DNA of 5,359 nucleotides from the NCBI GenBank assembly GCA_030628755.1, contig DAOVQH010000189.1:1-5359 (forward strand), in the 5' to 3' direction. This DNA comes from Candidatus Cloacimonadota bacterium (GTDB lineage: Bacteria; Cloacimonadota; Cloacimonadia; Cloacimonadales; TCS61). The position numbers and the translations under genes were made by a program. This document shows, piece by piece, positions 1-4,898 of the stretch; the stretch's first letter is position 1; each line of letters starts with the position of its first letter. The notes beneath the pieces were generated by a model. It did no database searches, was not told the DNA's origin, and worked only from the letters and a program-made list of their open reading frames with translations.

Positions 1-2
1 AA

Positions 3-89
3 AAGGGTGGCAAAGTCTGCAGGAATGGAGTGTGCCGTTATCAATCGGAATTTGAAGGAGTTCGTATTGAGATTACAACATCATTTTAA
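3..89 (+). CDS. C-terminal end of an upstream gene, probably an outer-membrane protein (partial)
   Basis: Only the last 28 codons are present. They enter from the left edge in frame 3 and end at TAA 87-89. The peptide reads KGGKVCRNGVCRYQ followed by SEFEGVRIEITTSF. A terminal phenylalanine after an alternating polar/hydrophobic strand (VRIEITTSF) is the usual C-terminal signature of outer-membrane beta-barrel proteins recognised by the Bam machinery. The C-x4-C pair just before it resembles the ends of some FCB outer-membrane proteins that I know only from memory. A longer overlapping frame beginning with GTG at 7 has no ribosome binding site and no recognisable content, so this frame is preferred. 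The family cannot be named from so short a tail. That it is a real C-terminus is likely but not certain. Confidence 0.5.
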   Translation, partial: KGGKVCRNGVCRYQSEFEGVRIEITTSF

Positions 90-356
90 CCTTCCGAACG
101 GTTTCTTACTTAGATATTCTTTCATATTAACCTTCGGAATTTATGCCGTTGAATCCTTTTTTATTCAACTGGTACGGTTATTCCAATGTATATTGAAGAA
201 TGAAGATTAACGTTGTATCCTTCATCATCTTTGACTTTTGTTTTGCTACGAGTCAGGGGAACGGTTTTGAATTGAATATTGAATATTGAAAAATTGAGTG
301 CAGCGAAGATGGATTAAAAATGAAAAATAGAAAATGGGAAATGAAAAATATGTAAA
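90..356. other. Non-coding spacer with A-rich simple repeats
   Basis: No credible gene is visible here. Between 267 and 298 the sequence is built from short GAATATT/ATTGAA units, and between 309 and 352 from A-rich units (AATGAAAAATA occurs at 319-329 and again at 340-350). Such degenerate A-rich strings are common intergenic filler in this kind of genome. A weak 7-bp inverted repeat (TTCCGAA 93-99, TTCGGAA 133-139) follows the upstream stop but has a 33-nt loop and no T-tract, so I do not call it a terminator. Confidence 0.5.
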
Positions 357-373
357 GCGACCAGCCTGGTCGC
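357..373. repeat. Short perfect palindrome
   Basis: GCGACCAG (357-364) is the exact reverse complement of CTGGTCGC (366-373), giving a 7-8 bp stem with a 1-3 nt loop. It is followed by a T-containing but not T-rich stretch (TGTTGTT), so a rho-independent terminator is not supported. It lies 7 bases before the larger branched palindrome at 381-457 and may be part of the same repeated element. Confidence 0.6.
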
Positions 374-380
374 TGTTGTT

Positions 381-457
381 CTCGACCTGGCCATGCCAAA
401 TCACCAAAGGTGATTAATAAGCCAAAGGCTTATTAAAAGGCAGGTAAACAGGTCGAG
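381..457. repeat. 77-bp branched palindromic element
   Basis: A 9-bp outer stem, CTCGACCTG (381-389) with CAGGTCGAG (449-457), encloses a TGCC/GGCA pair (394-397 with 439-442) and two adjacent perfect hairpins with AAA loops: AATCACC/GGTGATT (399-405, 409-415) and AATAAGCC/GGCTTATT (416-423, 427-434). The fold is a closing stem with two arms, the same plan as the element at 3559-3609. No coding frame runs through it. It looks like a dispersed, REP-like structured repeat. Its copy number in the genome is unknown from this window. Confidence 0.7.
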
Positions 458-464
458 TTACAAA

Positions 465-496
465 CCCAAAACCCAGAACCCAAAAACCCGGAACCC
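465..496 (-). repeat. 7-nt periodic C-tract array (possible minus-strand G-quadruplex)
   Basis: Five CCC tracts lie at 465-467, 472-474, 479-481, 487-489 and 494-496, separated by A-rich spacers of 4, 4, 5 and 4 bases. On the minus strand this gives five GGG runs with 4-5 nt loops, which meets the usual G3-loop1-7 quadruplex pattern. The unit resembles AACCCAA and the array is slightly degenerate. It lies about 60 bases upstream of the start of the next gene. Confidence 0.65.
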
Positions 497-508
497 ACAA
501 AATTAAAG

Positions 509-536
509 TTGCTGAAATGAAATTAAAAAATAATTT
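509..536 (+). promoter_or_regulatory. Possible promoter for the 557-1315 gene
   Basis: TTG at 509-511 is followed after 19 bases by TAATTTAT at 531-538. This partly resembles the Bacteroidetes-type TTG-N19-TAnnTTTG promoter and could also be read as TTGCTG with TAATTT at 16-bp spacing. The surroundings are very AT-rich, so chance matches are easy. It is placed mainly by position, directly upstream of a gene with its own ribosome binding site. Confidence 0.25.
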
Positions 537-556
537 ATTTAAATACGAGGTAAAAA

Positions 557-1315
557 ATGAAGAAGTTATTAATTTTTTTATTTGTAGTTTTCTGTGTGAA
601 TTTCCTTTTTGCGGATTTAGAAGTGAACATACCTTTCGATCCAAACCAGGTTGGTCCTGCTTATTCAACTCAAGGGAACTATGTGTATTATGGTGAAACT
701 TTCTATGTTACTAATACAGCAGTAACTGATACGTTTTATTTAAATTTATATGCTTATGGAATACCTTCTCCATGGAATATTTACTGGTGTCATGAAGGTA
801 CTTGTAGCTATCTTGGATGGGGACCGTGGGACGTGGTTCTGGAAGAGAATGTAGAATATGATATACATGCAAATATCGAAGTATCTGATATGGCTGGAAG
901 TTTCGATTACCAGTTTGTTTTTAACCACCCGTCCTTAACTGATTCAGTTGTTATTGACTTCAGTTTTCGTACTGAAGATGCTTCTGGAATTGATGAACTC
1001 GTTACAGAAGAACAAATTAAACTTTATCAGAACCATCCAAACCCATTCAATCCGTCAGGTGCCGGACGCAGTCCGACTACAACAATTTCTTATAATTTGA
1101 AAAAAGAAAAAGTTGAAAATACCAGTATTGAAATTTATAATATTAAGGGACAGTTAATAAAAACCTTTACAAATTTAACAGCGTCAAATAATTTTGGGTT
1201 TGTTCAATGGAATGGTAAAGATAATGATGGGGAAAAAGTTAATAGCGGAATATTTTTCTACAAATTAAACGGAGTGAAAAATTCTCCCTTTAAAAAAATG
1301 GTCCTGATGAAATAA
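557..1315 (+). CDS. Exported protein with T9SS-type C-terminal sorting domain, function unknown
   Basis: The 252-residue protein starts at ATG 557, with GAGG (547-550) six bases upstream. Residues 1-19 form a signal peptide (two Lys, a hydrophobic run, likely cut after Ala19 before Asp20). Residues 20-140 are a beta-rich region I do not recognise by family. It contains a W-C-H-E-G-T-C stretch (Cys78, Cys83) that could form a disulfide outside the cytoplasm. Residues about 155-252 are a type A sorting domain: PNPFNP at 161-166, TTTISYNL, IYNIKGQ at 193-199, WNGKDNDGE, SGIFFYK and a KKMVLMK end. Such domains carry proteins through the outer membrane in T9SS systems. Seven residues, SGAGRSP (167-173), interrupt the usual junction between PNPFNP and TTTIS and come from a 32-bp sequence repeated in the next gene. 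The gene ends with tandem stops TAA TGA (1313-1318). It is 83 bases from the next gene on the same strand, so co-transcription is plausible. Confidence 0.85.
   Translation: MKKLLIFLFVVFCVNFLFADLEVNIPFDPNQVGPAYSTQGNYVYYGETFYVTNTAVTDTFYLNLYAYGIPSPWNIYWCHEGTCSYLGWGPWDVVLEENVEYDIHANIEVSDMAGSFDYQFVFNHPSLTDSVVIDFSFRTEDASGIDELVTEEQIKLYQNHPNPFNPSGAGRSPTTTISYNLKKEKVENTSIEIYNIKGQLIKTFTNLTASNNFGFVQWNGKDNDGEKVNSGIFFYKLNGVKNSPFKKMVLMK
1043..1074 (+). repeat. 32-bp repeat, copy 1: in-frame insert in the sorting domain
   Basis: Identical over 32 bases to 3106-3137. It covers the codons for PFNP plus the inserted SGAGRSP. It contains a small palindrome CGGAC-GCA-GTCCG (1063-1075, using the next base), and TCCG occurs at both ends of the 17-base centre (1051-1054 and 1072-1075). 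Flanking codons differ between the two genes, so this segment is far more conserved than the domain around it. Confidence 0.8.
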
Positions 1316-1326
1316 TGAAAGATTTC

Positions 1327-1359
1327 ACCCGTATGGAATAGAATTTGATTCCACAGGGT
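1327..1359 (+). repeat. Intergenic hairpin between the two secreted-protein genes
   Basis: ACCC (1327-1330) pairs with GGGT (1356-1359), and TGGAAT (1334-1339) with ATTCCA (1348-1353), around an 8-nt loop. No T-tract follows (AAACAGGAT), so it is unlikely to be a rho-independent terminator. It may be an RNA-stability hairpin or another small dispersed palindrome. Confidence 0.45.
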
Positions 1360-1398
1360 AAACAGGATAAATATTAATAAAATAAATATGGAGGAAAG

Positions 1399-3378
1399 AT
1401 GAAAAAAATTGCTTTTTTAGTGGTGTTATTACTATCATCAATACTGCTATGGGCAGATTATCAAGTAGGTGAAACAGTAGCCAATTATTACTGGACAGAT
1501 AACACAGGTGCAGACCATGACATTTACGAATTAACAGCTCAGGCAATAGTTCCTGTCCTTTTCTGGGGAAGTTCTGGTTGAGGTGGTTGTGTAGCGGCGG
1601 CGCCGGTATTACAACAGCTTTGGGAACAGTATTCTCCTGAAGGCAATGTCTATTTCGTATCACAAACAAATTGGTCATATTTAGGTTGCACTTATTATTA
1701 TGGCATAGGATCTTCTGGTCCATTTGGAAATGGCTGGATACCATTATTTGCAGTAATTGGTGCAAATAATATATGTTATTACAACGACAATGCTGTCAGT
1801 GGAGTACAACCAGCCCTTAATTTAGCCATAGCATCTTTTGTATTAACTGCTATTATCGGATCAAATGTGCAATCTGGTCCCGCATATTTAGGTGTTCAAT
1901 TCGAAAGCCTTTCAATTCCTGGAACAGGTATTGAAAGCTGGGAATGGGACCTTGATGGTGATGGACAGATCGACAGTACAGAAGAAGACCCATATTTCCT
2001 CTATACAGAAATTGGAACGTATGACATAACACTCACAGTATTTATGGAAGGCGACTCTTCAACAGTAACTCTGGAAGACTATATAACAGTCACAGATGGT
2101 TCTAATGTTTCCGGGAATCTATCTGGTATATGGATTACTGATTTCAGTCCCTATAATGTAACAGATGAAGTTGAAATTGCAGAAGGGGATCTACTTGTTA
2201 TCGAGCCTGGTGTTGAAGTTAATTTTGGTTCTGACATTCAACTTAAAGTTTATGGGAACCTGGTTGCAGACGCATCTTCTCGCGATGATGAACCAATTAT
2301 CCTTACATCCAGTACAGAATGGGCAGGTTTAAGATTTATAGGTACACAGGAAGCTAACCTGATTAGAAATTGTGAAATTTCAAAAGCAAATGTTAGTGCT
2401 ATTCGCATTGAGAATGATTCTTATGTTGAAATTATCGGTAATAAGATTTTCGATAATTCCAGTGGCTCTCTGGGGGCAGCAATTGATGTAACTTCATCAG
2501 ATAATGTACTTATAAGTCAGAATATCATTGCTAATAACAACAGCTCAAACCTTACAGGTGGTATAGGTTGTTTAAACGCAATTGTAGAAATTTCAAATAA
2601 TATCATTGTTAATAACAACGGTACTTCTAGTGCTTTCAGCTTGAAGAACGGTTCAGATGCACTTCTCGTTAATAATACCATCGCTAATAATGAAGCAATC
2701 GGTACATATCCATACCTGTTTTTTATTTTTAACTCAACCCCCATCATTAGGAATTGCATTATTATTGATAATGATCCGATTTTCCCCGGCTCAAGTGATC
2801 CTGAAGTAACCTATACCTGCATTTCCGGAGGTTATACTGGAATAGGTAACATCGATGAAGATCCATTGTTCGTAAATCCTTCTGCTGGAAATGGTTCATC
2901 TTATGATGGTTTGAATGCCGGGTGGTGGCTACAGGAAGGCTCTCCCTGTATTGATGCTGGAGATCCCGACCCGATATATAATGACCCCGATGGCTCGAGA
3001 AACGATATGGGAGCTTATGGCGGACCGAACAGTCTTGAACCGACCAGTACAGAAGATAACATTGTAGATGTAATTACAACAAGCTCAATAAGTATTTATC
3101 CTAATCCATTCAATCCGTCAGGTGCCGGACGCAGTCCTGAAACAAACATTGCTCTTTCTATTTCTTCCAAAGATAAGCTTCATCCTATCAGTGTGGAAAT
3201 TTACAATATTAAAGGGCAATTGGTTAAAACCCTGGTTGATAACGAAATTGTTACGAACACCAATTTCATCTGGGATGGAAAAGATAACGCAGGAGCAGTT
3301 ACTTCCAGTGGTATGTACTTTGTGAAAATGAAAACAACTACCACTTCCACAGCTAAGAAGATGCTGCTTCTGAAGTAA
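1399..3378 (+). CDS. Candidate selenoprotein: exported UxxC thioredoxin-like / PKD / beta-helix protein with T9SS-type sorting domain
   Basis: One reading frame of 660 codons has a single internal TGA at codon 61 (1579-1581). It starts at ATG 1399 behind GGAGG (1390-1394). Residues 1-19 are a signal peptide. Residues about 25-150 look like a thioredoxin fold: strand PVLFW, then G-U-G-G-C (U61, C64), helix VAAAPVLQQLWEQY with Pro68 four residues after C64+1 as in TlpA/ResA-like proteins, strand NVYFVSQT, W-I-P with the expected cis-Pro (Pro115), strand LFAVIG, then a helix. The TGA therefore replaces the first active-site Cys and probably encodes selenocysteine. Residues about 157-233 are a PKD domain (WEWDLDGDG, GTYDITLTV). 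About 240-555 is a right-handed parallel beta-helix rich in NNxI repeats, ending DAGDP and GAYGGP. Residues 565-659 are a sorting domain with the SGAGRSP insert at 574-580. Likely role: extracellular or surface thiol redox. The alternative is a nonsense mutation or sequencing error, which the site match and the hairpin argue against. Confidence 0.8.
1579..1615 (+). promoter_or_regulatory. UGA codon with candidate bacterial SECIS stem-loop
   Basis: After TGA (1579-1581) the RNA can fold as GUUGU (1586-1590) with ACAAC (1611-1615), a bulged U1610, GUA (1591-1593) with UAU (1607-1609), a G/G mismatch (1594/1606) and CGGC (1595-1598) with GCCG (1602-1605). This closes a GGC loop (1599-1601). The loop starts 17 bases after the UGA and has G in its first two positions. 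Known bacterial SECIS elements lie inside the coding region directly after the UGA, with an apical loop roughly 16-37 bases away and an early loop G, and are bound by SelB. The GC-rich top of the stem stands out in an AT-rich gene. The fold was done by eye, with no energy calculation. Confidence 0.7.
3106..3137 (+). repeat. 32-bp repeat, copy 2: in-frame insert in the sorting domain
   Basis: Identical to 1043-1074. It encodes PFNP followed by SGAGRSP (residues 570-580 of the selenoprotein candidate). Here the downstream flank is CTGAAACA instead of CGACTACA, so TCAGG (3118-3122) can pair with CCTGA (3136-3140) around the inner GGAC-GCA-GTCC. The insert thus sits in a palindromic context in both copies. 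Confidence 0.8.
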
Positions 3379-3381
3379 GCT

Positions 3382-3460
3382 TCGAGTTGTAAGGAGTGAA
3401 ACAACGACGACTCGAGATAAAAAGAAGACAAATCTCGACTCGATGTCCCTTTCGAGTCGA
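3382..3460. repeat. Cluster of TCGAG/CTCGA palindromes after the selenoprotein gene
   Basis: Three alternative or successive stems are visible. The first is TCGAGT (3382-3387) with ACTCGA (3410-3415), extended by TTGT/ACAA (3387-3390, 3401-3404). The second is TCGAGAT (3412-3418) with ATCTCGA (3432-3438). The third is TCGACTCGA (3435-3443) with TCGAGTCGA (3452-3460) around an 8-nt loop. Stems one and two share bases 3412-3415, and stems two and three share 3435-3438, so the pairings are partly exclusive. It starts three bases after the stop codon. No coding content is seen. Confidence 0.6.
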
Positions 3461-3471
3461 AACAATTTGAA

Positions 3472-3501
3472 AAAAAAGCGGGAAGAAATTCCCGCTTTTT
3501 T
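3472..3501. terminator. Strong rho-independent terminator after the selenoprotein gene
   Basis: AAAAAAGCGGGAA (3472-3484) pairs perfectly with TTCCCGCTTTTTT (3489-3501) around a GAAA loop. With T-runs on the + side and A-runs on the other, it can work in both directions. It ends transcription of the 557-3378 unit. Confidence 0.9.
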
Positions 3502-3509
3502 ATTTTATG

Positions 3510-3539
3510 AAATATCTTGCTATAAAATTTTTACTTAAA
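3510..3539 (+). repeat. 30-bp direct repeat, copy 1
   Basis: Identical over 30 bases to 3786-3815 (it begins AAATATCTTGCTATAAAA). Both copies follow a terminator with a GCGGG-type stem. Here the repeat runs straight into the stranded sorting-domain fragment through the shared bases TTAAA, which also form part of that fragment's Leu-Lys-Gly-Gln codons. Confidence 0.85.
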
Positions 3540-3722
3540 GGTCAGAAAGTAAAAACTTTGGAGTGCGGTAACCGTGTTACCGCTGCATCATCACGGATGA
3601 TGCACTCCATAGTCTGGAATGGAACTGATAACAACAATAAAGCAGTTTCATCGGGAATTTACTTCTACAAGATTTCTACAGGTAAATCATCAGCTATGAA
3701 AAAAATGTTGCTTCTTAAGTAA
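3537..3722 (+). pseudogene. Orphan 3' fragment of a T9SS sorting-domain gene
   Basis: From KGQKVKTL to the end (SIVWNGTDNNNKA, SSGIYFYKI, KKMLLLK, TAA 3720-3722) this is the last ~60 residues of a type A sorting domain. The signal peptide, the PNPFNP motif and any cargo domain are missing. The frame is open back to ATG 3507, but that ATG lies in the tail of the terminator, has no ribosome binding site and is followed by the 30-bp repeat read in frame, so it is unlikely to be a real start. Residues ECGNRVTAASSRMMHS in the middle come from a 51-bp palindromic element in place of the usual short linker. It is probably a remnant of duplication or recombination with another secreted-protein gene, with its own terminator still attached. 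Confidence 0.75.
3559..3609. repeat. 51-bp three-way-junction palindromic element inside a coding frame
   Basis: The outer stem TGGAGT (3559-3564) pairs with ACTCCA (3604-3609). Two adjacent perfect arms fill the interior: GCGGTAAC/GTTACCGC (3565-3572, 3576-3583) with loop CGT, and TGCATCATC/GATGATGCA (3584-3592, 3596-3604) with loop ACG. Almost every base is paired. Its length is exactly 17 codons, and the sorting-domain frame reads on through it. It recalls Rickettsia palindromic elements, which insert in frame into genes, but no relation in sequence is claimed. Confidence 0.8.
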
Positions 3723-3755
3723 TCTCAAGGTTTAAGAATCAGGTTGGAAATAAAA

Positions 3756-3780
3756 GCGGGGAGCAATCCCCGCCTTTTCT
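3756..3780 (+). terminator. Rho-independent terminator after the sorting-domain fragment
   Basis: GCGGGGA (3756-3762) pairs with TCCCCGC (3767-3773) around a GCAA loop, followed by CTTTTCTTT. Its upstream AAAA (3752-3755) pairs partly with the T-run. It resembles the terminator at 3472-3501 in stem and position relative to the 30-bp repeat. Confidence 0.85.
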
Positions 3781-3785
3781 TTGAT

Positions 3786-3815
3786 AAATATCTTGCTATA
3801 AAATTTTTACTTAAA
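3786..3815 (+). repeat. 30-bp direct repeat, copy 2 (likely argF promoter region)
   Basis: Second identical copy of 3510-3539, placed between the terminator and argF, 29 bases before the argF start. It contains TTGCTA (3793-3798) and TATAAAAT (3797-3804), and the latter could be a -10-like box. argF needs a promoter here because a terminator precedes it, but the exact elements are not clear. This copy is probably the original and 3510-3539 the derived one. Confidence 0.6.
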
Positions 3816-3844
3816 ATTCTTGGTAAAAATTCAAGGAGAAGGTA

Positions 3845-4846
3845 ATGTTAGTAAACATTAAAAATCGAAATTTTCTAACCTTATTAGATTTCACTCCTGA
3901 AGAAATTCTCTACCTGCTGGATCTTTCTGAAAAATTAAAAAAAGACAAATACGAAGGCAGAGAAGAGCAAAAACTGATTGGGAAGAACATTGCTCTGATC
4001 TTTGAAAAAACATCAACCAGAACAAGATGTGCATTTGAAGTTGCAGCATATGATCAGGGAGCGCAAGTTACCTATCTCGGTCCAACCAGTAGCCAAATCG
4101 GGCACAAAGAAACCATGAAGGATACAGCCAGGGTTCTTGGTAAAATGTATGATGGCATTGAATATCGTGGGTTTGGTCAAAAAATTGTGGAAGAACTTGG
4201 TAAATATGCTGGTGTTCCTGTGTGGAACGGGTTAACAGATGAATATCATCCCACACAAGTATTGGCTGACTTCCTAACTGCAAAAGAACACCTTAATAAA
4301 CCCTACAACGAAATGGTATTTGTTTATGTTGGTGATGGGCGAAATAACGTGGCAAATTCACTTATGATCGGTGGTTCAAAGCTGGGAATGGACTTGCGTA
4401 TCGTCGCTCCAAAAGGACTTCAACCCGATACTGAACTGGTAGCCAAATGCAACGAAATTGCCAAGGGAACAGGAGCTAAAATAACTATTACTGATAATGT
4501 TGACGAAGGTGTGAAAGACGCAGATGTGATCTACACAGACGTCTGGGTTTCCATGGGAGAAGCCAAAGAAGTTTGGGAACAGCGTATTGCACTTCTAAAA
4601 CCTTTTCAGGTGAATGCAGAGATGATGGCAAAAACAGGGAAATCCAATACTATATTCCTTCATTGTTTGCCCTCATTCCATAATACAGACACAAAAATTG
4701 GAATGGAAACTTACCATAAATTCGGTATCAAAGAGATGGAAGTAACAGATGAAGTTTTTGAAGGTAAAGCTTCTAAAGTATTTGATGAAGCTGAAAATAG
4801 AATGCACACTATCAAAGCTATAATGGTAGCAACTCTTTGTGAATAA
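3845..4846 (+). CDS. argF: Ornithine carbamoyltransferase
   Basis: The 333-residue protein matches the full length of the family. It starts at ATG 3845 with AAGGAG (3833-3838) six bases upstream. The enzyme transfers the carbamoyl group from carbamoyl phosphate to L-ornithine, giving citrulline and phosphate in the cytoplasm. All signature motifs are present: carbamoyl-phosphate site STRTR (57-61), HPTQ (135-138), the ornithine-binding DVWVSMG loop (232-238), the HCLP motif with its Cys (273-276) and the C-terminal ENRMHTIKA segment. Sequence alone does not separate the anabolic (arginine synthesis, argF) from the catabolic enzyme (arginine deiminase pathway, arcB). No other arginine gene is in the window to decide, so the symbol is the default. 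It is the only clearly housekeeping gene here and marks the locus as chromosomal. Confidence 0.97.
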   Translation: MLVNIKNRNFLTLLDFTPEEILYLLDLSEKLKKDKYEGREEQKLIGKNIALIFEKTSTRTRCAFEVAAYDQGAQVTYLGPTSSQIGHKETMKDTARVLGKMYDGIEYRGFGQKIVEELGKYAGVPVWNGLTDEYHPTQVLADFLTAKEHLNKPYNEMVFVYVGDGRNNVANSLMIGGSKLGMDLRIVAPKGLQPDTELVAKCNEIAKGTGAKITITDNVDEGVKDADVIYTDVWVSMGEAKEVWEQRIALLKPFQVNAEMMAKTGKSNTIFLHCLPSFHNTDTKIGMETYHKFGIKEMEVTDEVFEGKASKVFDEAENRMHTIKAIMVATLCE

Positions 4847-4898
4847 ATTAAAGAACATAGCAAATCTGTTAGTTACCGGATTTCGCAAATTTTGAAGT

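Noticed and set aside
7..210. 67-codon frame from GTG at 7
   Set aside because: No Shine-Dalgarno sequence and no protein-like pattern. It overlaps the more convincing C-terminal tail in frame 3.
357..457. CRISPR array or tRNA-like gene
   Set aside because: The hairpins differ in sequence, there are no evenly spaced identical repeats, and there is no tRNA acceptor, TTC loop or CCA-end pattern.
1579..1581. TGA as a nonsense mutation making a pseudogene
   Set aside because: It hits exactly the first active-site position of a thioredoxin-like motif, the rest of the frame is intact for about 600 codons with normal domain structure, and a SECIS-like hairpin follows. Sequencing error (TGT or TGC read as TGA) cannot be excluded from one sequence.
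1579..1581. UGA read as Gly or Trp by a variant genetic code
   Set aside because: No other in-frame TGA occurs in the four other coding regions, Trp and Gly use standard codons throughout, and neither residue would restore the CxxC site. The FCB-type proteins do not suggest a code-25 or code-4 organism.
1325..1765. 146-codon minus-strand frame opposite the selenoprotein gene
   Set aside because: It is a shadow of the coding strand: low-complexity His/Leu/Pro-rich content, no ribosome binding site and no signal or domain pattern.
1867..3378. A separate gene starting at GTG 1867
   Set aside because: No ribosome binding site, no signal peptide, and the GTG lies at the start of the PKD domain within the same frame as the upstream part. 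A secreted sorting-domain protein without a signal peptide would make no sense.
3507..3722. A complete small gene from ATG 3507
   Set aside because: The ATG sits in the tail of a terminator, lacks a ribosome binding site, and its first ten codons are the 30-bp repeat also found non-coding upstream of argF. Only the sorting-domain end is real.
4860..4886. Hairpin AAATCTG/CGGATTT between argF and the PAP2 gene as a terminator
   Set aside because: It includes a wobble pair and a bulge near its base and has no T-run after it, so termination here is not supported.
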